A stretch of 64,000 bases of DNA from Rhynchonema sp. JSB1_4 (GCA_030248065.1 JASAMV010001438.1:49928-113927), one strand, 5' to 3'; counted from the stretch's first letter, positions 35,768 to 48,391 are shown. Made by a program: numbers and translations. Notes: generated from the letters alone by a model not told the origin.

Positions 35768-36615
35768 CGTGCGCCATTATTGTGAAATTATTGTAGTGAT
35801 TTTGTCATGTGTTGGATGTTTTGGTCGTTATCGGTGTGATCGTCGACTTGTCGTCAACGCTTTGTTCACTCCCTTCTTCGCCCTCCTGTTCATCATCCGG
35901 TTCATCCATCAGCTCGCCGTTCTTAGTCGGGATATTTTCAATTTACTCATCATCATCGAACTGAAGTTTCTTCAGCAGTGAGTTTGACTTTAATGGTGTT
36001 CCATCGTACTTTAGATCTGGTTCGATTATATGCATGAATTACACTAACCACCAAGTGAGAAATTTTCAATGCAAAAATTTCAAGTAAAATGCCAGATTCA
36101 AACAGTCCCCTCTACGATGTGGCGAGGCGGGTGAGTACCTCAGCCATCCCTACCCCGACCACAGTGAAAACAGGCATGAGCAGATGGTAACGTCGATGCA
36201 AGACCAAAATTCTGAAAAGAGCTATTGAAACAAAACAACATGAATCACTAGATACGGCGCAGCTGAACACAGAGCAATCAATGGGCTAGTGAGTGTTGTA
36301 GCAATGCCGTTGATTTCAAAGATTGTCCCGTATCTCGACAGCTATCTTCGGAATTGGGTGTTTTTCCACGTAATACAATTCACGCCAGATTCAAACAATC
36401 TCCTCCACGCTCATTCTTTGTGTCCCGACAGCTGGGTGAATGGAGAGGCACGCGCGCGTATGTCGTGTTTCCATGGCAACTGCGTTGATGGTCAGATCCT
36501 GTTTTGAGACATTTTAGTTTTTCCATGTCCTGTTATGAATCTAAACAACAAACATGTGAAATTTGATATTCAAAGGTAAGGTTAAGGACGAAAATTTGAA
36601 GAATTTGAAAAAGAA
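35768..36615. other. Intergenic, no gene seen
   Basis: Between the TGA of the von Willebrand A gene and the ATG of the EFCAB7-like gene I find no coding exon, no repeat with clear ends and no RNA gene. Confidence 0.5.
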
Positions 36616-39600
36616 ATGGACAACGAAACGTTGTGCAAGGCCGGGCTGCTTGCTATTGGTCATAAGAACTTCGAGCCGGTGGTTAGTCGACAGGAGTTGT
36701 GCGCGTTTCTGCAACAATGTGGAAAAAACCCAACCAATAGACAACTGCACAAATGGTGGACCGACAGCACACGTTTGTTTGAGATATTTGTGTTTAATTT
36801 CTTGTCCGCTTTCGCAAGTTTTCTTTATTAAAGCAGCAAGTGTGCTCCCAGCCAGTCCATTAGCACGGACGATATCCTGTGCACCACCCGCTTCTGAAAG
36901 CAGGAGGAAACTGCGCAACACACTGGTATTACACACTTCATCTCTGTATCTAAATCATCCCATTAAAACTGCTTCGTTGTTTATCTAGCCAGCCGCCAGA
37001 AAGCTGATTACCGTCTGTGTGATTGAAATCTGATAGGAGCATGAGAGATGCACTGCGCCAACGTCAAACACCACCCAAAAAATCAATAGGCTTCCAATCG
37101 CAATCTGTTTCACCAAAGTATGTTTATCATAAAAGCAACGTGTTCTAATCTTGATATCGCCGCGGTTTGGAGCCGGTCCGGGCCAAAGGCACACAATGTG
37201 TACGTACACAATCGGGTGTTTGGGTCACACACCGGTCTGGGTTTGCCGGTACCGCGGTTCGGTCCCCAGGGCCCAGACATCCGGGGCAACACGCAGCCTC
37301 GGTTGTATTCAGCCGCGACTGCACGATGTGTTGAACGTATTGCAGTGGTCTCTGCTGCATTTAGTCCGGAAACCACCGTACGTTGCGCCAGGTCCGGTCG
37401 GTACTGGCTTCAGGTGCCGAACTATGTGCTCGACCCAGGCGTCCTTTTTTCACATTTTTTGTACATTTTGCATTTTATGTTTAACTAATAAAAACACGTT
37501 TGTATTGTACAGCTCTATTGCTTGATTGGAAATTACGGACACTCGCACTCGCAGTTTGTAGTTCGGCTAAAATTGAACTGTAGCTGGAGTACCCACAGCT
37601 GCGTTGTGCTGATGGGCTATACACACAGCATACCAGGTGTTGTTGAAGTCTGGGTCCAGAAAGCACGCAACTCAAAGGAACAACATCGAACCAGTTGCGT
37701 TGTGCTGATGGGCTTGGGCTATACACAGAATCATCAGGTGTATGCCAACATGGCCGAGGGCAGCAAACCCACCCAAAGGCAGAACCTTTCAACCAGACAC
37801 CACAGCATGAATACATTCCTAGTGAGATGTTTCATGAAGTCCGGTCCGTGAGCTACATACAGGTACTACGCATTGCGTAGCAGTTCAATACTTGCCCAAA
37901 AAACTTCAACTTTTGCGCTACATTAGACCAAATTGTTTATTTGCTTGAAAATTATAGGTAAAACACGAAGAAAATAACAGATGCAAAACAAATCAAAAGC
38001 GCTTTACGTGTTTCAGGCCAACTGCGAGTCTACGAGTTGGTGCCGATACTTGCCGAGTTCCCGAATGATCAGAGTTCGGCGTTGTGGGCCGCGTTTAAGA
38101 AAATAGATAAAAACAACGATGGATATCTTTCACTAGACGAGCTGTCACGAATGATTGTTAGTGACGAACAAACAAACTGAGAAATCTTCGGATTGGTGCT
38201 TTTAAAACTCAAATTTTCAAAAATTAAAAAATCGTAGATTATGCAAGGCGCCGGTGAGATCGCCAGCAAAGAGTTGCGTGAAACATTTGCCGAAGCCGAC
38301 ATAAACAAAGATGGCCGACTGGATATAAAAGAGGTGAATTACTTGGAGGCTTGGAGCCCGAAACGGTTCAGGGTCTCGTGAATGGCGATTGGTTCTCTAA
38401 ACAGTGCACATGCGACCAGCATATGAATTTGTCCAACACGTTGGTGTGCACAGTAATCTTGGTCTGAATAAACAGCAAATTTGAAGACATTATAACATGA
38501 TGTTAATGGGCAACTTTAATAGTGCAACTGAATACTTTTTGACTGCTAGGGTTCACCGGTGTCCACCTGCCTTCACAAACGGGACGGTGCACAGGGTGAC
38601 TATGCACACTGTCCATATTGCCAAGACACAAAAGATCCATTATTTCGCTCAGTTCATACGCCTGATTCACGAAACTGCCGAAGAAGTGGCTAAGCTGAAT
38701 GTTCGAAAGTTCGAGGCGCACCAGAAATCCAGGCTTGGGTCACGAAGGTCGACTCAAGATTCGATAGCCACTCAAGAAGGTGTGTTGAAATGTTTAAACA
38801 GTGCGTGACCGAATATTGATTGACTTCATTTGTCGCAAATCGTTTTTGAAGATACCTCCGAAGTCGCCAATGGCAAGAGGCGACGCTCATCAACGTCAAG
38901 CGTTCAAAGCGGTTCACATGCCTCGTCAGTGTCCGACACAGGGTCCGGCAGTACTCATTCGGGTTAACTGCTTTCATTTTCACCTTTTTTTATTCTGGTT
39001 TCAGCCTGAATATCACTGTTTGCAGGTTCTAACAATTCACAAAGTCCAATAGAAGGACATAAAACTCACGAGACTGCTTCCAATATGACACTGCCTTCGT
39101 CACAAACAAACTGTCGGATGCCCGCCCCAGGCACATTGGCCACAACTCGACCTGTAGTTGCGGTGAGATTGACACTGACTGATTTGTTGATCAATTCATT
39201 GATGGACCGGTTGCTTGATTTATTGATTGTTTGATTGCCTCATTGATTTCAGAATTCCATCACACTTGATCGCAGAGGCACTTGGTTCGTTGACGATGAA
39301 GCGGGCTTGTTCAGTGATCAGTACAAACTGAAGCTCAAGCAGCGAGCCAAATGTGTGATCTCAATTGAACCTATCTCAAATTGTGAGCGATATAGAGTTC
39401 ATTTTCACTCCAGAAAGATGAATTTTTGAGCAAAATTTAGGTGACATGCCGCCAAACTCATCCGGGTGCAACGATCACGACCTCGTTCTGTTTGTGCTCG
39501 ACGAATTTTCAAATCAGATCGTCCACTGCACTGATCTCATTGACGAACAGGTGGAAAAATGGTTTTTTCTTTTTTTTGGGCAAAAAAATTTACTTCAACA

Positions 39601-42600
39601 TTTTCAAAGGGACACCCATTCTGCGAGTTGGATCTCAACCAGGGATCGTACCGGCTCATTCCATTTGTGAGCGATTATCGTCAGAAATATGCAAACGACA
39701 AACACAAGCCTTCCGATCGAATACCTGATCTGACGGATGACAGTGGAAAAATGACAAAACAGTTCCGGTCGGTCTCAGTCCACGTGACTAAAATGTACAC
39801 AATGTTTCAAATCAACGGTTCAGTCTTGTCTATAAACCCGACATATTGTTTGACTACAGTCCTGAGTTTCTATTTCCTCAAGCGCAGAGTGAAAGTTACC
39901 TCTGTCCATGCACAGTAGCAGAGGGTGGGAATATTTCAGTACGAAATATAATGTACAGCAGAACAGGGGGACGCGATCGTTCAGCTCTGGTGCTTGAACG
40001 CCAGAGGGCACTGTTCGCATCCTTTGTATACCATCTTGCTCCAAAGATTGTGAGTGTCAAGTGGTAGGTTTCAGTGGTCACCACAGAGCGTCAAGTTCCT
40101 TACATCGTTCCAGCTCACTGCTGATGAACGTTTTCGACATGTTCGACACCAACAACTCTGGCAGCCTGTCGAGATCCGAGTTCAATTCGTACAATCTACG
40201 CACGGGAGATCAACAAGTGACCGATGCTGAATGGAATGTGCTCATCAGTGGGTTTAGGGGACGAGGGAATTTGTTGTGAAATGTGACACCAGGGGCGCAA
40301 TCACAAAGCCACAACGAGTATAAACGATTGAATTTTGCAACAACAACACAATGTTCGGATTTCGAGTCTGTCTGGGCAAGCTCTTAAAGTTCGAACACCC
40401 GACCATTATTGCAAGCTATGTATGTACTGTATGTCGGAAACAAGTGAGTCAGGCGCAGGTTAAAAGTTACCCGTGTGTACTAGTGACATCAAAAGCTTCG
40501 CGGATTGTTTCTTTACAAAAAAAGCACCACTGTTCATACACTGGCTGTTTTCCCACTAGCCAATTTCCACACGAGCAACAACGACCAATTGTCGATGCGC
40601 GGTTTCATTGATTTGCATCAAATGGAAGTCAACGATGCAGAGGGTGACTTGGAGGACTTGTGGCTCGGAATGCAGCAAGTCGGATACAATCACGCGCTCA
40701 TGTTGATCAATGTTAGTGCACCCTCACTCTGGTGACCCTCAATATGTGGTACTATTAAAGGAGATTTTATTGTTTTGTCCCCGATTTCTTGTTCGACCGT
40801 CACTTGATACGGTCGTCATTCGTCACACAGGAGAATGCCAACAAGTCGCCGTCTGCGACCAAGTCTCATAAGTCGAAGTGTTTAGCCTAAACCCAAGCCC
40901 TAGCGTAGTTGACCATACGCGCGACTATGTCGCCGGATCTCTTGAATGCATCATACTGTATGTGCCATGCACATCAATCTTCCAGCCATTAATTTTATAA
41001 ATTGCAGAAATCGCAAGAAATTTTAAAAGTAAGAAGCATTTTCGAAACATTTACAAAACTTGATTCAGGCCTGGCCGTACACGGTCACCGTGGAAACGTC
41101 AGACGCCGCTGCCGAACTGGGCGTTATTGACGCCATCGATCTCAAAGAGAAAATCGCCACTTTCTGTTGGGTCAGTGGTGAAACATCAAACGTTGACGCA
41201 GACGCACGCGTGTATGCACTGCCGAGAATTGGTATTGTGGCTGTGAAAAAGGTTGGTTACATACAGTTTAGCCTCTTTATAACAATTCCCAAGAGTGATC
41301 AGCTTCTGAGGTCTCGCTAAATTATATGGGTTATGTGCCAAACCTCTGTTTGAGCACCGATTTGTTTTCCGCACTGTCACTAAGAGCACACGATCGAGGG
41401 GGCTTTGAAAGTATAAAACTGACGCATAGTATTTTCACTGTACAAAGAATAAACGACTGTACATTTGCCTTTTTTGGCATTCACGCGTTAGTGATCCACG
41501 CCACCCAATCCAATTTAGTGTTAATGCCCAATATATAAAAGCTAAAGAACACTGGAACCAGTGGTTTTAAAAAAAAATTTTATTAAAGAAATTTAAAAAA
41601 AAATTCGTTCCAAAAGTTAAAAAGAATCTATACTACTAAAACAGGAAGGCGTATGTATGTCTGTATGTGTGTCTGTGGCCCCCTCCCTCGGGGGCGCGGG
41701 TCAATTTTCACGGGTAGCTTTGGGTATGCTAACGGGTCTTCGGGGGGAGGGGGGTGGCACGGCACGGGCGCGGCGCTGTAGCCGGGCCGTAGGCACGGGT
41801 CCCGTCTAGTTTCTTTTATTATTTCAAAATTCGAAAATTTGTCTATTTTTTGCTCTAAAAGTGCTATTCTTTGCATAAAAATTGCTACTGTTGACATCAC
41901 CTAACCCTACCATGGGGTGTATTGGGTGCCATAATCGTTGTTTTGTGGCATCTAGACATAGTGCGCACACGCACAGGGCCTCTCATATGATTACACACGT
42001 ATACATGTGACTGGGTGGGCATTTTTATCAATGCCCCAGACCCGAAAGGAGTGATTCTATTTTGTATTCACTCTAATTTCACACAATGTGCTGCTTATTT
42101 GCATTGGTCGTGTACCTAGACGTCATAATTTCACCCAAAATTCCCATCCCGAATATCAGAAAGCCATACCATCACACCCGTACCACCTGGGGAAGGGTAC
42201 GGATGTGTACCTGACTATGGTTGGTACTTATCGACCATCGGACAGCATGGTTTTCGTATCACCTGTGCTTTATATGCACTGAGAACACATTATGTAACAA
42301 AAATACCCCTATTTTGTACTTGAGCGCTCATTTTTTATCGTGTTGGGCAGATTTCGACTGGAATAAAAAAAAATTTTAAATAAAAATTTTTTTTAAGAAA
42401 TGGGGTTCGAATAAAAAATTTATTTATTAACCACTGGCTGAAACATCCCACTAGGATTACAAGAGCGCATATAGTTACAATCATTTCTGCACTGTGCAAT
42501 GGTTATGACAGGAATGCAAGGTGCGAATATCGAATGACCATCTCGTGAATGCACTCACTGCACAAGTGATGGAAACGGAGACGTTCAATGTACGTGCCAG

Positions 42601-42904
42601 AGAACGCCGATTAATTCCTCCTGGGTGATTATTTGGGTTTTGCTTGTGTCTCGATATTCTAAAATAAAAAAAATATCCCAAAAAGCAGGTTTCCCGAATT
42701 CAGCACATACACACTAAAAAGTTTTGTCTCAAATAAACGCCCAGGTAGATTAACCGGCATTCTCGAGTATTATACCTTTTTATTCGACTGGTTCAAGTTT
42801 GACATTATATATGTATGATATTTTAAGCGGAACGCATTGTTTTATTACAGATGTATTTCGTTATGCCTTCAAACGACGAACCGTGGAATTATGAAATGGG
42901 ATGA
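36616..42904 (+). CDS. EFCAB7: EF-hand protein, EFCAB7-like
   Basis: EFCAB7 in vertebrates helps anchor the EVC-EVC2 complex at the base of the primary cilium in Hedgehog signalling. Exons: 36616-36772, 38017-38156, 38238-38333, 38653-38779, 38852-38962, 39026-39162, 39253-39382, 39441-39550, 39610-39767, 40114-40247, 40560-40711, 41069-41251, about 42512-42624, and 42851-42904. About 600 aa (human 629). Two EF-hands come first (DKNNDGYLSLDE and DINKDGRLDIKE), then a Ser-rich linker. A beta-rich middle follows (GTWFVDDEAGLF, LVLFVLDEFSNQIVHCTDL, LNQGSYRLIP), then a third EF-hand (DTNNSGSLSRSE) and the family-typical GFIDLHQMEVNDAEGDLEDL. It ends MYFVMPSNDEPWNYEMG. The phase at the last junction does not match, so one small exon or site is misplaced. 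Confidence 0.82.
40831..40890 (+). CDS. Possible alternative last exon of the EFCAB7-like gene
   Basis: After the acceptor CGTCACACAG, 19 codons stay open to TAA. The phase (0) fits the end of exon 40560-40711. Splicing here would replace the C-terminal domain with ENANKSPSATKSHKSKCLA, a short Lys/Ser-rich tail. The main path to exon 41069 is also phase 0. It is equally possible that this is ordinary intron. Confidence 0.3.
   Translation, partial: ENANKSPSATKSHKSKCLA
41627..41809 (+). mobile_element. Helitron-like short element, copy 2 (intact ends)
   Basis: The 183 bp element begins TCTATACTACTAAAACAGG and ends CTAG. It is inserted between A (41626) and T (41810), with no target duplication. 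Just before the CTAG end is the small hairpin ACGGGTCCCGT. A 5' TC, a 3' CTRR, a subterminal hairpin and A/T insertion are the classical marks of Helitrons. Other copies lie at 33382-33558 and 47511-47659. It sits in an intron of the EFCAB7-like gene. Confidence 0.8.
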
Positions 42905-43373
42905 CCAGTGTTTCATCGATGTCAGAAACTTATTTTCTCGAAGTGCGTGAATTATTATTTGTAAACGCAGTTTGCTACTGTCTGCTGGGATACATAAGTG
43001 TAAAGCAAAAAAACGTTATACCAAGTGACCAAAGTAAGACTACTTCTAAAGTGTCCAGCCGTGGCTTTTCTAAAGTTCCCATGTGTTTCAATTGGTACGA
43101 GCGTTCACTTAGGTGACCTAATGAATCATCAGTCGATGGAAGCGGAACTTCTTCCTGTCAATGGCCGCTGAAAAAGCAAACCCGAACGTTATTTCGCAAT
43201 TATTGAGGTTCAAAATGGATAAACAATTTTATTTAAACAAATGAACGCACACTTCTCGCACATCATTTTGCAGTGGCTTTTCATCGTTTCTGAAAATCAT
43301 CAAAAGTACATACATACGTACATAATTGTATATGAATATTTGGTTTGGAGTTTGAGCAATGCAGCCCGTGCGC
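42905..43373. other. Short intergenic stretch between convergent genes
   Basis: The EFCAB7-like gene ends at 42904 and the next gene is read from the other strand, ending at 43374. An AATAAA in the minus direction (TTTATT near 43229) could end that mRNA. Confidence 0.4.
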
Positions 43374-44259
43374 TTAAACATTGGCAGCGCGATGTAATGT
43401 TTTCAAACCAATGAGTAGAGAAACGTGAGGTCTACCCAAATTAAATAAAGTTTGAGTCATAACTAAACCTGAAATGACATCCCTCGGCACCCGTAAGCAC
43501 AGCAATACCGGCACTAACCACCTTTCACCAGCTCATGAGTGGCACATCCAACTTCGTGATGGCAAACGCAGTCGTCTACGCACGAAAGGGGCTCCGCAGG
43601 GTGACATTTGGCGTCTACCTCGTCAGTGCATACCTCGACAACCTGCATGCACGTTTGAATTTAACGCAGCCACTTAGACCCGGGCTTGGAATAGACCCAC
43701 CAGCGAACCCCTTGGGTCTGATGGTCAGACCACTGGGAAGGTATGCGTATCAATACCAACGCCAAAGCAACCCAAGTCGAATCGCATATTACACAGTATG
43801 CGTATATTTGCAGCCACCCACATGGAATGGAATACGACAAGCCAAAGTCAGACTGGGATACGGTGAGGAAAACGTCGAGCTCAAACGTCAAGGTTCACCG
43901 TCAAGCTCAAAGTCACGTGTATAACGTGACGGTGGACTTTCAGGGGCTCACCGTGAAGTTCAACGTCATGTTCAGCGTGTCAGGCTTGCAACGGGAATGG
44001 AAAAAACTGTCGGCCAACCAAACTAGCCTCTTCACAACGCTATAATTAGCACAAACTGTGCTGTGGCAGTGAGCGGTGCGCTTGACGGTGGAACCGTCAT
44101 TTTACGCGTGACTTTGAGCTTGACGGTGAACAGGGACTTTGTTTTGGGAATTCCACCCTATGTACTGTGTACCTTTTCGTTCTTGGATCGGTGATGATGG
44201 AAGTGCCCTTCGGCCACAAACACAATGAGCGCCAGACACACAAAGCGCAGCATCAACAT
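43374..44259 (-). CDS. Small cysteine-rich secreted peptide, about 100 aa
   Basis: I do not recognise the family. Exons: 44259-44173 (29 codons, MLMLRFVCLALIVFVAEGHF, then HHHRSKNEK), 43642-43522 and 43468-43374; phases agree. The first exon is a clear signal peptide followed by a His-rich start. The second exon carries six cysteines with the spacing C-x8-C-x7-C-x3-C-x-C-x5-C, including CVDDCVCHHEVGC. The third exon (GLVMTQTLFNLGRPHVSLLI and on) has no cysteine and is less certain; the true last exon could be elsewhere. Six cysteines suggest three disulfides in an extracellular peptide such as an inhibitor, hormone or antimicrobial. Nothing in the sequence says which. Confidence 0.6.
43889..44138. 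repeat. Inverted repeat inside the cysteine-rich gene's intron
   Basis: GTTCACCGTCAAGCTCAAAG starts near 43891 and its reverse complement ends near 44133; the match continues for 25 bases (through TCACG) and more weakly beyond, with further GACGGT motifs. No target-site duplication is visible. Confidence 0.5.
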
Positions 44260-45043
44260 GATTGACTGAGCGAATGGGATATGAGAAGGATAGCAACTTT
44301 GGAAATAATGATTTGTAACTGCGGAAAATACGAACATCGGAGTGGTTTGGACAACGCCCTAAAATATAAAAAACAGCCAAAAGGCATCGCGCGTGCTACA
44401 AATGAGCAAAACAGCAACTTACAAGTTTGGGCATGCTGTTCGATGATGTTCATTTTTGTTGACAGGACCTGATTTCAATTTCAGGCTGCGCGCGCAATTC
44501 AACCGCGCTTGAAGTTGTTTGTTTGTGTCATGTTATCAATCACCGAACTCTTGCAACGCCCCCCGTTTATGTCCCAGTTTGTGAGTCCGTTCTGTGTGCA
44601 CGGTGTGATACTGTAGTTTTCTTGCTTGCACCAAGCCAGAAGAACATGTCCAAAGGTGAAACTACCCAAACTATAACTGTCTCAAGAAATGATCTGTATT
44701 CAGAATTCGCATTTTCTTGCACTTATGCGGCACCAAGCAGGTTTTGTTCTTGCCATTTCCAACACCAATAGGCACATTATGTGTACAATAGTTTGATATT
44801 ATTAGTCTTTTCGTTTAAACTGCATCACATTTGAATGGACAAAAACGTATCTAAATCTCTCTCAGTTTAACACGTGTGCAGCACCCGTCGGCATAAAATA
44901 CAGATATGGCTAAAATTTCGGATATGAATAAAATAGAACAACAACGGAAAATTGACTAGAATTTGCAACGATGTCACTAATTATTTGAAAAACAAGGATA
45001 TCCGAAAAATGCTCTCTATCTCAAATGGGTGAAACCTTAAACA
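44260..45043. other. Intergenic, no gene seen
   Basis: This lies between the start of the cysteine-rich peptide gene and the end of the tetraspanin gene, both on the minus strand. It should hold the former's promoter. I find no exon or repeat with clear ends. Confidence 0.4.
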
Positions 45044-48000
45044 TCACGGATACCTCGTTCGCCCTCCGTGGTGCGGTTGTGGCGGGTACCGGCCCTGTCT
45101 GCCCACTCTTGTGCCATTATCAATGGGATAATCGGGTCTGGGTATGACCTAGAAATTCGACTCATTCAAATTATTCTTGCAAATTCAAAAATACGACAAA
45201 ATAACAAAAAAAACACAAACCACGATTGGTTCCCTCGGTGCGATCCGGTTACTGTGCGGATGTGCTCTGTTTGGCTGGGTCGGTCCTGCCCCCCTAAAAC
45301 CTCTGCTGTCGAATGTTGATCGCGTGATGGGTATGGTGGAGGAAGCGGGACTGGTTGACCACTGACCCTTCACTGATTGAATTTGAGAGATCAACAGGGC
45401 AGAGAGAAAAATAAGCGCGATCTGGAAGTTTTTGGTGAGGTTGGATGGGCCCGGTATAAAAATTCGGTGTTTCTCTTCTTAAAAGATATCCTTGGCTATT
45501 GCTTGCTTTAATCAGATAAGACAAACGTAAACATATGCGGATTCGGTAAGCATGAACTTTCTATCGTAATTTCGTTTTCAGCTCGAATTCGGATTTCAAA
45601 TTTATGACACAAAACACAACAACATTGTCAAAGAACTAAAAACATTTTTTGAAAGACAGATCATGTAATTTACCGGCAACAGCATGACAATCAGTGCAAC
45701 AGCGATGAAAAAGAACATTGATGATCGCGCCCAACTCTGCAGCGCCTGAATGCAGCCCTCGGTGTGAATCAACTCCGATGCATCGCTGATCGACTTTAGT
45801 TGCATCGTTTTGCCGCACATAAAGTTGTCGAGCGAACTGCGTTGCTGAAAATGTCATCACGTCATGAAATTCTTGTTTTGACTGCCCCCGATTTGACCTA
45901 TCTTCAAATGCAGCCAGGTCGTCGTCAGTGCGAGCAGCGCATCTGAACTTCATAATTCTGCCTAATTTTCACAATTACAATTTTGATACCCAAGCGAAAC
46001 GTAAATATTTTCATGATGATTTGCTCCTTGTGGGACGCACAAAATATTTTCAGCCCTTGCAGAGTCACATGAACACAGCTGGTGTACTTTACTGACGATG
46101 GCCCGTTACATCGATCGTCCGCGAAAGCAGCTGCCGAAACGTCCCCTGCTGCATCAGCGATAGTGCCGTCGATGAGCATGATAACAAACAATGTCAATCA
46201 AAGGCGTCAAATGTGCATCTTGGTACTGGTGTCGACAGCAATCAAAATCGAAAAGCAAAGGGGAAGGCAACGGGTGCTAACGCATGAATCGGCGCCTTTT
46301 ATACACCGTAGCAGCTACACGCCATTTTCTAACAAAATATATACTTGACCACACCCCCCGACTTGACTAAACGTCAAAGCTATTGCCTAATTATAGCTGA
46401 TTTGTACCTATGTGTCCAAATAAGAGCACTTAGCATCTGGCACCGCACTGTACTGTTTTCACCCAACCACACAGAGGTGCCCCAGCTCTTCGTCAGTGCT
46501 GGTCTTTCACAAATGTTTTTCAGATTGCCAGTTTAAACAAAAAGATCACCAAACACCAACCCTGATCGCTCTGTGACAGCAAGTGTGTGGAACATCACAT
46601 CGTCTAAAGTCCGGGTTGAAATCGCGACACGAGTAGTAGGGGTTGAGGTGCCAGTCCAGATAGGACTCCTCGGACATGCCACAACATTCGAACTGGAAAG
46701 TTGAATATGCACAGTTATAGCGCATTGGAACCTATGCCTTGATGAAGTATCCATTTTATGGGTGATATACAGTACATGTATATAGCTTGAGAATAACAAG
46801 AGCACAGAAAATTCATGGCAAAAAAACAAATCATTTGCAAATACCGCAAAATGTCCTGAAAAGCTCATGGGGGGATTTTAGTGGTCCGTTGCGACTATTT
46901 CGTAGATGGGTGTGGCGGTTCATCATCAGTGAGAATGCACCGGGTAGGGGTTCAAACCACAAAGCTGCTTGCGCGAACAAAACGAAACACCTCAAGGTTA
47001 GTCAGTGCGTGACAAGAAGGCTGGTATTGCGGTTGAGCCCTTAGAAAGCAGTAGTGTAATGATGACAGCCTAACCGTTTCCTGTACATAATCAGTGAGGT
47101 CACGAATATCGGCGTCCTCAAAATACGCCTTTATCCAATCGACCGACATTTTCTGTTTGATTGCGCGCGTAAAGCTCGAATAGAAGAACAGGCCGATGAT
47201 GGCGATCAATAGGAAACAGACGATAATCAGAATGAGAATGCAGATGTACTGAAATCAAGGAATATATACAATTAATGTACATAAAGGCAAGAACAGATCT
47301 GGACGGCATCAGATCAGCTTTCCTCATTGATAATGGACTTGATACCAAACTCGCTGTGCAGGCAAACTATGGAACATACTAGGATCGGTCGGACTATTGT
47401 CTCGGTAACGTGACTTTATGGATGTCTCGATGTTACTGACGATACTGATTTGGACCAACGCAAATGTCGAATTTTGGCGGGCTGTAAGCAAAAGTCTACG
47501 CAGGTCGAAATCTATACTTCTAAAACAGGAAGACGATGATGCTTCTTATATGCGGGCCCCCCCCCCCGGAAGGGCGGACGGGCCATTCCCGGGGCCGGGG
47601 CACGGGCCCGGGGGGGGGGCGGCGCGGGCGGGGGGCGGCCCGGCCGCCCGCCCTTAGAGTTAAAAATCGCAAAACAGTTGTGTATACGTACTTTTCATCA
47701 ATCTGACCCTAAGTTTTTTGTGCACTTACCGTTTTCAACATGCACGTGTTCTCCCTGAGCGCACCAATGCAGCCGACGGTCGATATCACGACCACGACCA
47801 GTCCGATTACACCCATAATTAGTGAAACATCGAAGAAATAATTCCACGCCGATGTGACGACTTTGATGCGTTCCTGATGTTTGGTGACTAACGCCCAAGT
47901 GCCTACGGCTGTGAGGAATAGACCAGCCAGCTACAATGGGGGAGGGACCTTTGGGTCACACTGTGTTTGTTATCATGGCTGCCAACTGTACTGTAGCTCA

Positions 48001-48391
48001 TCCTGTGAGGATGACGACAAAAAGCATCTAATGGAACCATAAGAAAAGGGCGCTTGGTTATCCGGTCAAATCTCGCCTCATTTGTCACGTGATCAAGAAA
48101 TGACCGGATCGGATACTATCTTCAAGTCTGACTCGAATTGGCGAGGGGTTGTTGCCTTTTAGGCATGTGACCAGGCTTAGGCAGTGTCAGGTTGAGGCCT
48201 AGCGCTAATACAGGATGCAACAATGCAAACCCGCACACGAAAAGACTGCCTTCTCGACTAGAAACCTAAATCGCCCCGAAGCTCACCCAAAACAGAAAGT
48301 TGAGAAAGAAAATGGTGTATTTGACGAATGTTGATATCTGAGCGTCCGGCTCAGTTGGCGCGCGCACGAAACTGCGCACTCGGCCGTACAT
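45044..48391 (-). CDS. TspanC8-type tetraspanin
   Basis: A four-pass membrane protein. TspanC8 members bind the protease ADAM10, control its exit from the ER, and so affect Notch shedding (family knowledge). Exons: 48391-48288, 47930-47730, 47248-47075, 46692-46561, 45844-45674, 45421-45367, 45302-45224 and 45098-45044; about 323 aa. TM1 contains VKYTIFFLNFLFW. TM2 ends in the typical GCIGALRENTCMLK, and TM3 is YICILILIIVCFLLIAIIG. The large loop has eight cysteines: ECCG, SC, RRC, TCC, MCG and EGC, which defines the C8 group. TM4 spans two exons (MFFFIAVALIVMLLP and IALIFLSALLISQI). The tail ends RYPPQPHHGGRTRYP. The acceptor of the seventh exon could be three bases upstream, and the first exon's start is accurate to one or two bases. 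Confidence 0.9.
46291..46303 (-). promoter_or_regulatory. TATA box inside a tetraspanin intron
   Basis: On the minus strand TATAAAAGGCGCC is a near-ideal TATA box. About 110 bases downstream an open frame on the same strand begins MLIDGTIADAAGDVSAAAFA and goes on with DDRCNGPSSVKYTSCVHVTL. No complete gene model follows, so a small nested gene or an alternative tetraspanin promoter is only a suggestion. Confidence 0.3.
47511..47659 (+). mobile_element. Helitron-like short element, copy 3 (GC-rich, degenerate)
   Basis: Begins TCTATACTTCTAAAACAGGA after an A, like the other two copies, then becomes extremely GC-rich with runs of C and G. The 3' end is approximate (near CCCTTAG). It lies in a tetraspanin intron. 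Confidence 0.6.

Noticed and set aside
36616..36831. Separate 71-codon gene at the start of the EFCAB7-like locus
   Set aside because: The segment matches the family N-terminus (VSRQELCAFLQQCGKNPTNR) and joins in phase to the exon at 38017, so it is the first exon, not its own gene.
43535..43924. 129-codon plus-strand frame
   Set aside because: It is antisense to the cysteine-rich exon 43642-43522, which is in phase with a signal-peptide exon and so the better explanation.
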